Positions 26,433-35,554 are shown, numbered from the stretch's first letter. The stretch is DNA of 64,000 nt from Flagellimonas meishanensis (GCF_019880545.1 NZ_JAINVW010000003.1:992001-1056000); one strand, 5' to 3'. The notes: generated by a model from the letters alone, not told the origin. Translations and numbers: made by a program.

Positions 26433-27508
26433 GCATATACAAAGTCCTAGGTTTAATGTCCGGCACCTCACTGGATGGATTGGACATGGCCTATTGTCAC
26501 CTGTGGGAACAGGACGGACGCTGGAGTTTCGATATAAGGAAAGCCAAGGATATCCCCTATTCCAGCGAAATGCGGGAATATCTTAAAAACGCCATCCATC
26601 TCTCCGAGAAAGACCACCTGCAGCTCCATAAAGACTATGGCGTTTGGCTAGGAGAGCGGGTAAACGAATTTCTGGATGAATTCCATGAGGAAGTCGATTT
26701 TGTTGCCAGCCATGGACATACCTCCCATCACAGGCCCGAAGATGGCTTCACGTTTCAATTGGGAGATGGACAGTTTTTGGCCAATACCTGTGGCATGCAA
26801 GTGGTCTGCGATTTTAGGACCAAAGATGTTTCTTTAGGTGGGCAAGGGGCCCCCTTGGTGCCGATTGGGGATCAATTGTTGTTCTACAACTATGATGTTT
26901 GTCTCAACCTGGGAGGCATAAGCAACATATCTTTTGAAAGAAATGGAAAACGAATCGCCTACGATATTGGCTTGGCCAATATGCCCTTGAACCACATCAC
27001 CCAAAAAATGGACCTGGCCTTTGATGAAGATGGAAAAATTGCCCGCACTGGACAATTGGACCACGATTTGCTCCAACAGCTCAATGATTTGGCGTATTAT
27101 AAACTTCCCTATCCCAAATCCACTGGTTATGAATGGTTTATTGGTGACATTGTGCCCCTTATAGAAAATTCAAGAACTTCGGAAGCGGACCTGCTCCACA
27201 CGTTTATCCACCACAACTGCGAGCAAATTGCCTTAGCGGTCAAAAAAAATAACATCAAATCCGGAAATAAGCTCTTGGCTACCGGAGGTGGTGCCATGAA
27301 CTCTTTTTTTATGGACGTCCTGCAAGAAAAATTGGGTCCGTCAATAAGCGTGGAAGTTCCAGGCAAAAAACTGATAGCCTACAAGGAAGCCCTGGTTTTT
27401 GCCCTAATGGGGGTGTTGCGTTTACAAGGGGAAACCAATGTACTGAGTTCTGTTACCGGTGCCTCGGAAGACTCCTGTAGTGGTGAGGTATTTTTTCCCG
27501 AAGGTTAG
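26429..27508 (+). CDS. anmK: Anhydro-N-acetylmuramic acid kinase
   Basis: The 359-residue protein is an ASKHA-fold kinase that hydrolyses the 1,6-anhydro bond of anhydroMurNAc and phosphorylates O6, giving MurNAc-6-phosphate, the MurQ substrate. Signatures: VLGLMSGTSLDGLDMA (phosphate loop), VASHGHTSHH, VVCDFRTKDVSLGGQGAPLVPIGD, CLNLGGISNIS and YDIGLANMPLNH, where proteobacteria have FDTGPGN and the catalytic Asp is kept, then LLATGGGAMNSFF. It is the last gene of the permease-GH3-methyltransferase operon and overlaps the convergent exporter gene by four bases. Confidence 0.95.
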   Translation: MSIYKVLGLMSGTSLDGLDMAYCHLWEQDGRWSFDIRKAKDIPYSSEMREYLKNAIHLSEKDHLQLHKDYGVWLGERVNEFLDEFHEEVDFVASHGHTSHHRPEDGFTFQLGDGQFLANTCGMQVVCDFRTKDVSLGGQGAPLVPIGDQLLFYNYDVCLNLGGISNISFERNGKRIAYDIGLANMPLNHITQKMDLAFDEDGKIARTGQLDHDLLQQLNDLAYYKLPYPKSTGYEWFIGDIVPLIENSRTSEADLLHTFIHHNCEQIALAVKKNNIKSGNKLLATGGGAMNSFFMDVLQEKLGPSISVEVPGKKLIAYKEALVFALMGVLRLQGETNVLSSVTGASEDSCSGEVFFPEG

Positions 27509-28713
27509 GCAGTAGCCACTTTTTTCGTTTTTTTCGCCAATCGGAACAGCAATAGGGAAACCAATCCACAAAGGCCCAATCCCGCAAAAAGGGGCCAAAC
27601 CGTGACATCCACAAAATTTCCAATAAAAGTGGCAATGGGTATGGCCAGTATCGTGGACACAAAACCATTTATGGCGGCACCGATTCCCGCTATATGTCCG
27701 ATGGGTTCCATGGCAATGGAACGATAGTTCCCCCACATAAATCCAAGGCAAAAGAACTGTAAGGAAAGGAAGGTGATTAAAACAAATATGCTGGGATTCG
27801 GGGAATTCAGGAAAACCAATGCGTAGAAAAGTCCAATCAAGGTAAAGGCACAAGTGGCCATCCAGGAAAGCTTCCGCATTCCAAAGCGCATCACCAAAGT
27901 TCCGTTCAAGAGTGTGGACAGACCAATGGAAATGGCCAGTCCCGCAAAAATATAAGGAAAGCTATCTTTCAGGGTGTATTGATTTTCAAAAATATGTTGC
28001 GCAGCACTGAGGTATACCAAAAATGATCCAGTAACCAATCCGGATATGAATGTAAACACAACGGTTTCCCTATACTTTACAAATTCCTTAAGCCCATCAA
28101 CAAAAACATGGCTCGAAATGGGTACCTTATACTCCGGCCGTAGGGTCTCGCCTTGTCTTCTCCAAAACCAAAGTGCGGTCAACAAAGCGAAAAGGAGCTG
28201 GACATAAAAAATGGCCTCCCAGCCAAAATTGTCCAGGATGATTTTTCCAATGGCCGGCGCCACTACCGGGACAAGTATAAAAAATGCCACAACAAAAGAA
28301 ATCACCCGGGCCATGTAATCGCCTTTATAGGTATCCCTAATGATGGAAATAGCGATGGTCCGTGGAGCTGAAAGCCCCATTCCCTGCAAAATTCTACCAA
28401 ATACCATCACCTCGAGCGAGCTTGCCCCCAAGCAAATTAAACTTGCAACGAAAAAGAGTATGAACCCGGCATAGACCATAGGTTTTCTGCCATAACAGTC
28501 CGATAAAGGTCCGAAGAACAACTGCCCCACACCAAGTCCCAAAAAAATCATGGTGACCAGCATTTGGTTGTCCGTGGGATTCAGGCTGTTGATGGTCACC
28601 CCAATATCGGCAATGGCTGGTAATATGGCATCTATTGCCAAGGCCACGATGGACATTAGTGCTGCCATCAAGGCAATAAATTCAAAGTTGGGCTTCTGGG
28701 CTTGCTTTTGCAT
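27505..28713 (-). CDS. Bcr/CflA-type MFS multidrug efflux transporter
   Basis: The 402-residue protein has 12 predicted membrane segments. The 14-TMS/12-TMS drug-exporter motifs are visible: MLVTMIFLGLGVGQLFFGPLSD with CYGRKPMVYAG (motif A), VFGRILQGMGLSAPRTIAISIIRD (motif B) and a motif-C-like PVVAPAIGKIILDNFGWEAIF. This is typical of the Bcr/CflA family that exports drugs or small metabolites by proton antiport. It is monocistronic and convergent with anmK. The substrate cannot be told. Confidence 0.88.
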   Translation of the reverse strand: MQKQAQKPNFEFIALMAALMSIVALAIDAILPAIADIGVTINSLNPTDNQMLVTMIFLGLGVGQLFFGPLSDCYGRKPMVYAGFILFFVASLICLGASSLEVMVFGRILQGMGLSAPRTIAISIIRDTYKGDYMARVISFVVAFFILVPVVAPAIGKIILDNFGWEAIFYVQLLFALLTALWFWRRQGETLRPEYKVPISSHVFVDGLKEFVKYRETVVFTFISGLVTGSFLVYLSAAQHIFENQYTLKDSFPYIFAGLAISIGLSTLLNGTLVMRFGMRKLSWMATCAFTLIGLFYALVFLNSPNPSIFVLITFLSLQFFCLGFMWGNYRSIAMEPIGHIAGIGAAINGFVSTILAIPIATFIGNFVDVTVWPLFAGLGLCGLVSLLLFRLAKKTKKVATA

Positions 28714-28717
28714 GGCG

Positions 28718-28725
28718 CAAAAGTA
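28718..28725 (-). promoter_or_regulatory. -7 box of the MFS exporter gene
   Basis: Minus strand TACTTTTG, an exact TAnnTTTG match that ends 5 bases before the ATG at 28713. The transcript should be leaderless or nearly so. No convincing -33 TTG was seen. Confidence 0.5.
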
Positions 28726-28892
28726 GTTATCCCATTTGCATTCATGAAGCTTTTAAGATTTTATTATCGTTACCAAACTGATTATGGGGATTCGCAATAA
28801 TTCTGGTCTTAATGGTGGATGCTGTAATCCGATTGGATATTCCTTTCTTAACAAAAGCATAGTTGGCTATCTTTATACTCAATCCTAATGAA

Positions 28893-29954
28893 ATGAATCC
28901 GTTAAGAACTTTGGTTGTGGGCTGTGGCAACATGGGAACTTCGCATGCACGAGCCTATCAAAAGTTAAAGGGTTTTGAACTTGCAGGCTTGGTAAGCCGA
29001 GGTAACGAAAGCCGTGAAAGATTGGCCAAGGAGCTTGGCGGGATTCCCACTTTTTCAGATTATGAACAGGCATTGAAGACTACCCGGCCCGATGCGGTAT
29101 CCATCAACACCTATCCCGACACCCATCATAAATTTGTGGAGATGGCTTTATCATCCGGAGCCCATGTTTTTGTGGAAAAACCATTGGCCCTGACGGTGAA
29201 GGAGGCAGAGCACCTGGTGCAATTGTCCCGTCAAAAACAAAGAAAGCTGGTGGTTGGGTATATTTTGAGGGTCCACCCAACCTGGACAAAATTTATAAAA
29301 ATGGCCCAAAATCTTGGAAAGCCATTGGTCATGCGAATGAACCTGAACCAGCAGAGTTCTGGGCAAGCATGGTATACCCACAAACAGCTTATGAAGTCCA
29401 TGTCACCCATCGTGGACTGCGGTGTACACTACGTGGATGTCATGTGTTCCATGACCCAATCGCGTCCAATCAGCGTTTCGGCCATAGGCATACGTATGAC
29501 CAAGGAAATTGATCCTGCCATGTACAACTACGGACAGCTACAGGTAAAGTTTGAGGATGGTTCCATAGGTTGGTATGAAGCGGGTTGGGGTCCCATGATG
29601 AGCGAGACCGCTTTTTTCATCAAGGATGTTATTGGGCCCAAAGGAAGCGTTTCCATCAATGATATGGACAAAGGAGCCTCCAAAGATATTGAGGGGCACA
29701 CCAAAACTGGAAACCTTCGACTACATCATAGTGCATTGGATGTCCATGGCAACTTTGTCAAAAAAGATGAAATCATCGATTCGGGAGATGAACCTGACCA
29801 CGATGGTCTTTGCCTATTGGAACAAGAATTTTTTCTGCGTGCCATTCTAGAGGACTTGGACCTGACCAACCATTTGAATGATGCCATAAACAGCCTTAAA
29901 ATTGTGTTAGCCGCTGATGAATCGGTCAGGACAGGGAAAACCGTCCCACTTTAA
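28893..29954 (+). CDS. Gfo/Idh/MocA-family oxidoreductase
   Basis: The 353-residue protein starts at the ATG at 28893; an in-frame TTG further upstream would add a non-homologous tail. It has an N-terminal Rossmann fold (TLVVGCGNMGTSHARAYQKL), EKPLALTVKEAEHLV (the EKP motif that binds nicotinamide cofactor) and a C-terminal domain with PIVDCGVHYVDVM. Family members are NAD(P)-dependent sugar, inositol or amino-sugar dehydrogenases. Neighbours give no firm clue to the substrate; adjacency to the muropeptide locus makes an amino-sugar derivative conceivable. The gap 28714-28892 holds only the exporter promoter and a weak TATCTTTA box at 28868. Confidence 0.87.
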   Translation: MNPLRTLVVGCGNMGTSHARAYQKLKGFELAGLVSRGNESRERLAKELGGIPTFSDYEQALKTTRPDAVSINTYPDTHHKFVEMALSSGAHVFVEKPLALTVKEAEHLVQLSRQKQRKLVVGYILRVHPTWTKFIKMAQNLGKPLVMRMNLNQQSSGQAWYTHKQLMKSMSPIVDCGVHYVDVMCSMTQSRPISVSAIGIRMTKEIDPAMYNYGQLQVKFEDGSIGWYEAGWGPMMSETAFFIKDVIGPKGSVSINDMDKGASKDIEGHTKTGNLRLHHSALDVHGNFVKKDEIIDSGDEPDHDGLCLLEQEFFLRAILEDLDLTNHLNDAINSLKIVLAADESVRTGKTVPL

Positions 29955-29974
29955 GAAAGTGCATTATCTTCGAT

Positions 29975-30000
29975 GTTAGGTCGAGCGCAGTCGAGACCCC
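29975..30000 (+). repeat. Palindromic interspersed repeat, copy 1
   Basis: It carries the core TCGAGCGCAGTCGAGACC and matches the family consensus at 24 of 26 positions. Within it, GGTC/GACC and GA/TC can pair around GCGCAG. Upstream homology with copy 2 extends to TATCTT at 29965, with an exact period of 50 bases. Confidence 0.85.
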
Positions 30001-30024
30001 AATAATTTTTCATCTATCTTGGGT

Positions 30025-30050
30025 GTCAGGTCGGGCGCGGTCGAGACCTC
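30025..30050 (+). repeat. Palindromic interspersed repeat, copy 2
   Basis: Same orientation as copy 1, with two A-to-G changes in the core (TCGGGCGCGGTCGAGACC). It ends 8 bases before the ATG of the GIY-YIG gene and forms an inverted pair with copy 3 beyond that gene. Confidence 0.85.
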
Positions 30051-30058
30051 TTTCAGGT

Positions 30059-30379
30059 ATGAAATTCTATTATGTCTATATCCTCCTTTGTGCCGATGGC
30101 CATACCTATACGGGCATCACAGATGATATGGCCCGTAGGTTTGCTGAACACCAAAACGGGCTAAACAAAACCGCTTTCACTTACCGAAGAAGACCTGTTA
30201 AGCTCATTTTTCAACAAGAATTTAATGACGTACTGCAAGCCATCTATTTTGAAAAGAAAATCAAAAGATGGAGTGCGCAAAAAAAATTGGCTTTGGCCAA
30301 TGGAAATTTGGATTTGTTACAGATTTTGGCTGAATGCCGAAATGCTTCGCATTATAAGTATAGCCCTGACCAAGATTGA
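30059..30379 (+). CDS. Small GIY-YIG nuclease-domain protein (YhbQ/UPF0213-like)
   Basis: The 106-residue protein is almost only a GIY-YIG domain: FYYVYILLCADGHTYTGITDD holds the Y-V-Y ... Y-T-G equivalents of the GIY-YIG motif. The catalytic Arg is in MARRFAEHQNG and the Glu in IYFEKKIKRWSAQKKLAL. The start is the ATG at 30059; an in-frame GTG at 30023 would lie in the repeat. The stop codon TGA itself forms part of the inverted repeat copy 3. Stand-alone proteins of this type are common in Flavobacteria, and their role (DNA repair, repeat processing or mobility) is not settled. The bracketing by inverted repeats suggests the gene and repeats form a unit. Confidence 0.9.
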   Translation: MKFYYVYILLCADGHTYTGITDDMARRFAEHQNGLNKTAFTYRRRPVKLIFQQEFNDVLQAIYFEKKIKRWSAQKKLALANGNLDLLQILAECRNASHYKYSPDQD

Positions 30380-30403
30380 GGTCTCGACTGCGCTCGACCT
30401 GAC
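30378..30403 (-). repeat. Palindromic interspersed repeat, copy 3 (inverted)
   Basis: Its reverse complement carries the core TCGAGCGCAGTCGAGACC and differs from copy 2 at 2 of 26 positions. It begins within the stop codon of the GIY-YIG gene and so forms a terminal inverted repeat with copies 1 and 2. Confidence 0.85.
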
Positions 30404-30455
30404 AAAACTTCATAATGACAGAATATTACTTATTTTTAGAAAGTAAATTCTAACC

Positions 30456-31253
30456 ATGGTTATAAAATTTATTGAATCCACTTATGATTCCGTAAAGGAT
30501 AAGCTCAAAAACCCATTTTATGGAACTCTGTTTGTTGTTTGGGTAATCCGAAACAGGGAGTTTATCTATAATGTCTTTTTTAATGAGGATTGTACTTCAG
30601 ATCAACGACTTGAAATAATTAGGTCTCACTTTTTAAACTGGGATTCTTTGCAAAGTTTTATTGAAACCATTTTTATCAGTTTGGGATTGATGGTTTTAAT
30701 TTATGCCTCCCTAAACCTATCTAGATTTATTGTGGAGTTCTCCGAAAGAAAGTTAAAACCATGGATTCAAAAGCTTTTTAGCTCAACTAGCATCGTGAGT
30801 AGAGAAGATTTTCAAGCCATGGAAAAGGAACGTGATTATTTTCAAAAGAAATACTCTGAAGAAAGAATAGAAAAAATAGGACTTCAAAGAGAGCTTGACC
30901 AATTACAAGAACAAAAAATCATAAAAGTAGACTCCCCTCAAAATTCATCTTCAACAGAAAACTTTAAAGCAAGAAACGATTCAGAAAATAAAGCAAAAAA
31001 GATAGTCGATAGATGGAAAAGGCTAAGACCAAGCTATTTTGAAGATTTCAAAACGCTTATGAAACATGATCATAACAAACTAACTGTCAGTCTGATAGAA
31101 AGTACAATGAAAGACTTAGCCTCAATACGGGAGTTCAAGGACAAAGGAATTATCGAGACAATCGATCACAACAACTTTTATTATTACAACTTCACTGAAT
31201 TTGGGGATGAATTCGTTCATTATGTTTCCAACATGCTTTCTGAAAAAACTTAA
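30456..31253 (+). CDS. Uncharacterised membrane/coiled-coil protein, AT-rich
   Basis: I do not recognise a named family. The 265 residues show an N-terminal amphipathic stretch with NPFYGTLFVVWVIRNREFI (first hydrophobic segment, about residues 22-32), a second membrane segment (IFISLGLMVLIYASLNL, about 72-88), and a charged predicted coiled coil (about 118-155, EKERDYFQKKYSEERIEK). A Ser/Asn-rich linker follows, then a C-terminal soluble helical domain (about 175-262) ending in NNFYYYNFTEFGDEFVHYV. The coding sequence is visibly richer in A and T than its neighbours. It sits between the repeat/GIY-YIG unit and pccB, with only 4 bases to the convergent pccB stop, which suggests an acquired accessory gene. 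Confidence 0.75.
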   Translation: MVIKFIESTYDSVKDKLKNPFYGTLFVVWVIRNREFIYNVFFNEDCTSDQRLEIIRSHFLNWDSLQSFIETIFISLGLMVLIYASLNLSRFIVEFSERKLKPWIQKLFSSTSIVSREDFQAMEKERDYFQKKYSEERIEKIGLQRELDQLQEQKIIKVDSPQNSSSTENFKARNDSENKAKKIVDRWKRLRPSYFEDFKTLMKHDHNKLTVSLIESTMKDLASIREFKDKGIIETIDHNNFYYYNFTEFGDEFVHYVSNMLSEKT

Positions 31254-31257
31254 AATT

Positions 31258-32799
31258 TCACAACGGAATATTCCCATGCTTTTTCTTCGGTGGTTCCACC
31301 TGCTTTTTCTCGAGCATGGCAAAAGCTTTCAGCAGTTTGCGCCTGGTCTCTTTTGGAAGGATCACCTCATCAATAAATCCCCTTTGTGCCGCTCGATATG
31401 GATTGGCAAATTTTTCCGCATACTCGGTCTCTTTCTCCTTCAATTTGGCCTCAGGGTCTTCCGAATCAGCAATCTCCCTCCTAAAAATGATCTCGCTGGC
31501 CCCTTTAGCCCCCATTACGGCAATTTCGGCCGTGGGCCATGCAAAATTGAAATCCGCACCAATATGCTTGGAGTTCATTACGTCGTAAGCACCTCCATAA
31601 GCCTTCCTTGTGATCACAGTGACCCGGGGCACGGTAGCTTCACTAAGGGCATACAGTAATTTGGCCCCATGCACGATGATCCCATTCCATTCCTGGTCCG
31701 TTCCAGGCAAAAATCCGGGCACATCCACCAACACCAGCAGTGGGATGTTGAATGCATCACAAAAGCGGGTAAACCGTGCCGCTTTTTTGGAACTGTTGAC
31801 CCCCAATACACCAGCTAGGAACATGGGTTGGTTGGCAATGATCCCGATACTCCTGCCCCCCAATCGGGCAAATCCCACAATGATGTTTTCTGCATAGTCC
31901 TTATGAATTTCGTAGAAAGAATCTTCATCTATTATTCCACGAATCACATCATGCATGTCATAAGGCTTGTTCGGATTATCCGGGACGATAGCAGAGAGTT
32001 CTTCCCTAAGTTCCTCGCCCAAAACGCAGTCCTTCATGCTTGGGCGTTCCCTATTGTTTTGGGGCAAATAGTCCAGCAGTTTTTTGATGTCATCCAAACA
32101 AGAAGCATCATTGGACGACGTCTTGTGTGCTACCCCGGATTTTATGGCATGGGCACTTGCGCCCCCCAGTTCTTCGGAGGTAACCTCCTCATTGGTGACC
32201 GTTTTTACCACATTGGGACCGGTAACGAACATATAACTTGCGCCTTCCACCATAATGATGAAGTCCGTCATGGCCGGGGAATACACCGCCCCACCCGCGC
32301 AGGGCCCCATGACCGCCGAAATTTGCGGTACCACCCCAGAGGCTTGGACGTTCCGATAAAATATATCGGCATAGCCGCCTAGTGATCGCACACCCTCTTG
32401 GATACGTGCGCCCCCGGAATCGTTCAATCCAATAATGGGTGCTCCCACTTTCATGGCCAAATCCATCACTTTACAGATTTTCTCTGCATGGGTTTCCGAA
32501 AGTGCCCCGCCAAAAACGGTAAAATCCTGGGCATACACATAGACCAATCTGCCATGGATGGTTCCATAACCAGTAATGACGCCATCACCATAGTAGATTT
32601 CCCTGTCCATACCAAAATCTGCCGTGCGGTGGGTAACCAATATGCCCATTTCCTCAAAGGAACCTTCATCCAAAAGATATTGTATGCGTTCCCTTGCAGT
32701 CAGTTTTTTCTTTTGATGCTGCTTTTCAATCCGCTTTTCGCCCCCTCCCAAATGGGCTTGGGCAACCAGTGCTTCTAACTTCTTCAGTTTATCATCCAT
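31258..32799 (-). CDS. pccB: Acyl-CoA (propionyl-CoA) carboxylase carboxyltransferase subunit
   Basis: The 513-residue protein has both halves of the biotin-dependent carboxyltransferase fold: the N-terminal part with [32 protein letters not shown] and [19 protein letters not shown], and the C-terminal part with [32 protein letters not shown] and [13 protein letters not shown]. It transfers carboxyl from biotin to the acyl-CoA. Last gene of a three-gene operon with the biotin carboxylase and biotin carrier. Propionyl-CoA is the most likely substrate because methylmalonyl-CoA mutase genes lie 1 kb beyond; acetyl-CoA or a branched acyl-CoA is not excluded. Confidence 0.93.
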   Translation of the reverse strand: MDDKLKKLEALVAQAHLGGGEKRIEKQHQKKKLTARERIQYLLDEGSFEEMGILVTHRTADFGMDREIYYGDGVITGYGTIHGRLVYVYAQDFTVFGGALSETHAEKICKVMDLAMKVGAPIIGLNDSGGARIQEGVRSLGGYADIFYRNVQASGVVPQISAVMGPCAGGAVYSPAMTDFIIMVEGASYMFVTGPNVVKTVTNEEVTSEELGGASAHAIKSGVAHKTSSNDASCLDDIKKLLDYLPQNNRERPSMKDCVLGEELREELSAIVPDNPNKPYDMHDVIRGIIDEDSFYEIHKDYAENIIVGFARLGGRSIGIIANQPMFLAGVLGVNSSKKAARFTRFCDAFNIPLLVLVDVPGFLPGTDQEWNGIIVHGAKLLYALSEATVPRVTVITRKAYGGAYDVMNSKHIGADFNFAWPTAEIAVMGAKGASEIIFRREIADSEDPEAKLKEKETEYAEKFANPYRAAQRGFIDEVILPKETRRKLLKAFAMLEKKQVEPPKKKHGNIPL

Positions 32800-32804
32800 T
32801 AAAA

Positions 32805-34247
32805 TCAGTTTGTTGGCAGTTTTACGATTTTTTTGTCCTCATGATATTGGTACAGGGCCATCATTGCAGCAATTTCGGCTTCCACAATTGCCTTCTCTTG
32901 GATTTTCTGTGGTGAATAATGGTCTTTCACAAAGTGGGTATCGAACTTTCCGGAGCGAAAGGCTTCATGGGCCATTACAAAACTTCCAAAGGGCAATGTG
33001 GTCTGAACCCCTTTGACCTTATAATTGCGAATGGCATCCAACATCAATTCTATTGCCTCTTCCCTCGTTTTTCCGTAGGTGACCAGTTTGGAAAGCATTG
33101 GATCGTAGTAAATGGGGATGTCCATGCCTTCCTCAAAACCGTTGTCCACCCGTATTCCTTCTCCCTCCGGTAATCGGTACACTTCCAGATTACCAACACT
33201 GGGAAGAAAATCGTTCAAGGGATCCTCGGCATAGACCCTAAGTTCCATGGCATGCCCGGTTATTTTCAATTCTTCCTGTTTCATGGGCAACACTTCTCCC
33301 CTCGCCACCTTGATCTGGAGTTCAACCAAATCGACACCCGTAATCATTTCCGTGACCGGGTGCTCCACCTGCAAGCGGGTGTTCATTTCCAGAAAATAGA
33401 AGTTTAGATCGGCATCCATCAGAAATTCCACGGTTCCAGCTCCCACATAATCGCATGCTTTGGCCACTTTGGTTGCCGCCACTCCCATTTTCTCCCGTAA
33501 TTCTGTGGTCAAAATGGAGGACGGTGCCTCCTCCACCACTTTTTGGTGCCTACGTTGTACACTGCACTCCCTTTCAAAAAAGTGGAGCACATTGCCATGT
33601 GTATCGGCCATTACCTGTACCTCGATGTGGCGCGGAGAGGTGACATATTTTTCCACAAAAACGGAACCATCACCAAAGGCGGAAGTAGCTTCACTGATGG
33701 CACGCTGCATCCCGGATTCCAAATCGGCTTCTTTTTCGATGATTCGCATACCCTTGCCCCCTCCCCCGGCAGAAGCTTTGATAAGCACGGGATATCCAAT
33801 TTCATTGGCGATTTTTTTTGCCTTTTTTACATCGGTGATGGCTTCATCGATACCTGGCACCATTGGGATGCCATATTTTTTTACGGCCTCCTTGGCGGCC
33901 AATTTGCTTCCCATGATTCGGATGGCCTTGGATTTGGGTCCGATGAAAACCAATCCATTTTTTTCGACAGCTTCGGCAAAATCCGCATTCTCGCTCAAAA
34001 ATCCATACCCTGGATGAATTCCATCGACATTAAGCTGCTTCGCCACCTCTATAATTTTATCTCCTCGCAAATAGGATTGGTTGGATGGGGCCTCACCAAT
34101 GCACAAGGCTTCATCGGCGAACCGCACATGTGGTGCGTTCCGGTCCACCTCCGAAAACACTGCCACGGTCCGAATGCCCATCTTTTTTGCGGTTTTCATG
34201 ACCCGCAGGGCTATCTCCCCGCGATTGGCAACCAAAATTTTCTGCAT
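32805..34247 (-). CDS. Biotin carboxylase subunit of acyl-CoA carboxylase
   Basis: The 480-residue ATP-grasp enzyme starts [22 protein letters not shown], has the glycine-rich ATP loop [47 protein letters not shown] and [17 protein letters not shown]. It carboxylates biotin on the carrier encoded next door, using ATP and bicarbonate. It lies five bases from pccB and three from the carrier gene, so all three are one operon. Length is that of a stand-alone carboxylase subunit plus about 25 C-terminal residues. Confidence 0.94.
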   Translation of the reverse strand: MQKILVANRGEIALRVMKTAKKMGIRTVAVFSEVDRNAPHVRFADEALCIGEAPSNQSYLRGDKIIEVAKQLNVDGIHPGYGFLSENADFAEAVEKNGLVFIGPKSKAIRIMGSKLAAKEAVKKYGIPMVPGIDEAITDVKKAKKIANEIGYPVLIKASAGGGGKGMRIIEKEADLESGMQRAISEATSAFGDGSVFVEKYVTSPRHIEVQVMADTHGNVLHFFERECSVQRRHQKVVEEAPSSILTTELREKMGVAATKVAKACDYVGAGTVEFLMDADLNFYFLEMNTRLQVEHPVTEMITGVDLVELQIKVARGEVLPMKQEELKITGHAMELRVYAEDPLNDFLPSVGNLEVYRLPEGEGIRVDNGFEEGMDIPIYYDPMLSKLVTYGKTREEAIELMLDAIRNYKVKGVQTTLPFGSFVMAHEAFRSGKFDTHFVKDHYSPQKIQEKAIVEAEIAAMMALYQYHEDKKIVKLPTN

Positions 34248-34250
34248 AAC

Positions 34251-34739
34251 CTACTGTTCAAATTCTATTAGAAGTTGTTTTTTATCCACAGCCTCCCCTT
34301 GTTTGACCGCTATTTTTTTTATGATACCATTTCTTGGTGAAGTGATAATATTCTCCATTTTCATGGCCTCCAAGACCAATAGTTGATCTTCTTCTCTCAC
34401 TTCTTGACCGACTTTGGTGAAAATATCCAAAATCAGTCCCGGCATGGGCGCCATGATCGAATCGATATTTTTTGAGCCATTGGAAGCAAAGCCCATTTGC
34501 TCGATTAGCGCACCCAAAGGGTCATTTATGGTGACGTTATGCTCGTTTCCATTAACGGAGACTGTGTAGCTTCGCGAGGTGAAATCGGATTTTAGGATTT
34601 TAAGGTGATAGGAAACCCCATTCTTCAACAAATGAAAATTTGCATTCCCTGTTTTGATAAGGTCCAATGCGGAAATATCTTTTTTGGCAAGTTGAAAATC
34701 CAGGCTGTCGTCCACACGGATTCTATAGGATTCTTCCAT
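34251..34739 (-). CDS. Biotin carboxyl carrier protein of acyl-CoA carboxylase
   Basis: The 162-residue protein ends in a biotinyl domain with the biotin-acceptor motif EAMKMEN (Lys about residue 128), preceded by SIMAPMPGLILDIFTKVGQEV. The N-terminal about 80 residues resemble the barrel domain that joins carboxylase and transferase parts in propionyl-CoA carboxylase. It is the promoter-proximal gene of the operon and is divergent from udk. A weak TATATTTA sequence upstream is the only -7 candidate. Confidence 0.9.
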   Translation of the reverse strand: MEESYRIRVDDSLDFQLAKKDISALDLIKTGNANFHLLKNGVSYHLKILKSDFTSRSYTVSVNGNEHNVTINDPLGALIEQMGFASNGSKNIDSIMAPMPGLILDIFTKVGQEVREEDQLLVLEAMKMENIITSPRNGIIKKIAVKQGEAVDKKQLLIEFEQ

Positions 34740-34908
34740 ATAAATAGTGCAATGGGTTATTTCCCTAAATATAAGGTTAATGTGAGAAATCCATGCAAAG
34801 CTATCTTCAATAACTTTTTAAGATTATGATAAAGGTCATTCGATTTTTAATTATTCCATGCTAACTATGCATTGGCATGCAAAAAAGGCTCAAATCTTCC
34901 CAATTGCT

Positions 34909-34916
34909 TACTTTTG
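34909..34916 (+). promoter_or_regulatory. -7 box of the udk-ftsB-mutAB operon
   Basis: TACTTTTG is an exact TAnnTTTG match 18 bases upstream of the ATG at 34934. It supports that start over the in-frame ATG at 34877, which would lie upstream of the predicted transcription start. Confidence 0.5.
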
Positions 34917-34933
34917 GGATTAAAATCATCATT

Positions 34934-35554
34934 ATGTTGATCATTGGGATTGCAGGGGGCACCGGTTGTGGAAAAACCACGGTTGTCAACCAAATTGTGG
35001 ACCAACTGCCCAAGGAGGAGGTATGCATCATCTCACAGGATTCCTATTACAACGACCTGTCGCACTTAAGCATTGAAGAACGGGGAAAAATCAACTTTGA
35101 CCATCCCAACTCCATAGATTTTGACCTGCTGATTTCGCATTTAAAACAATTGAGAAAGGGAGAATCCATTGACAAACCCATGTACTCCTTTGTTGAGGAG
35201 ACCCGATTAGAGAAAACCGTTCGGATACATCCAAAAAAAGTGGTCATAGTTGAGGGCATCCTAGTCTTGAGCAATCCCCAGCTTCGGGACATGTTCGACA
35301 TTAAGATCTTTGTCCATGCTGACAGCGATGAGCGACTGATCCGCAGATTGCAGCGCGACATCCGCGAAAGGGGCCACGATCTGGAAAAAGTCCTCACACG
35401 ATACCAAACTGCCGTTAAGCCCATGCACCAACAGTTTATTGAACCATCCAAAGAATTTGCGGACATTATTATCCCAAACAACCATTACAACAAAGTTGCG
35501 GTGGATTTGGTAAGGACCATTATCAACAACAATTTGGGAAAACCATGGGATTGA
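34934..35554 (+). CDS. udk: Uridine kinase
   Basis: The 206-residue P-loop kinase opens MLIIGIAGGTGCGKTTVV (Walker A GGTGCGKT), with ISQDSYYNDLSHLS, NFDHPNSIDFDLL and VVIVEGILVLSNPQLRDMFDIKIFV, all typical of uridine/cytidine kinase. It phosphorylates uridine and cytidine for pyrimidine salvage. The start at 34934 is chosen because the family begins just before the P-loop and because of the upstream promoter. Its end overlaps the next gene by 10 bases. Confidence 0.93.
   Translation: MLIIGIAGGTGCGKTTVVNQIVDQLPKEEVCIISQDSYYNDLSHLSIEERGKINFDHPNSIDFDLLISHLKQLRKGESIDKPMYSFVEETRLEKTVRIHPKKVVIVEGILVLSNPQLRDMFDIKIFVHADSDERLIRRLQRDIRERGHDLEKVLTRYQTAVKPMHQQFIEPSKEFADIIIPNNHYNKVAVDLVRTIINNNLGKPWD

Noticed and set aside
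34740..34933. Cobalamin riboswitch controlling the mutase operon
   Set aside because: The region is too short and lacks a recognisable B12-box; only a -7 promoter box was found.
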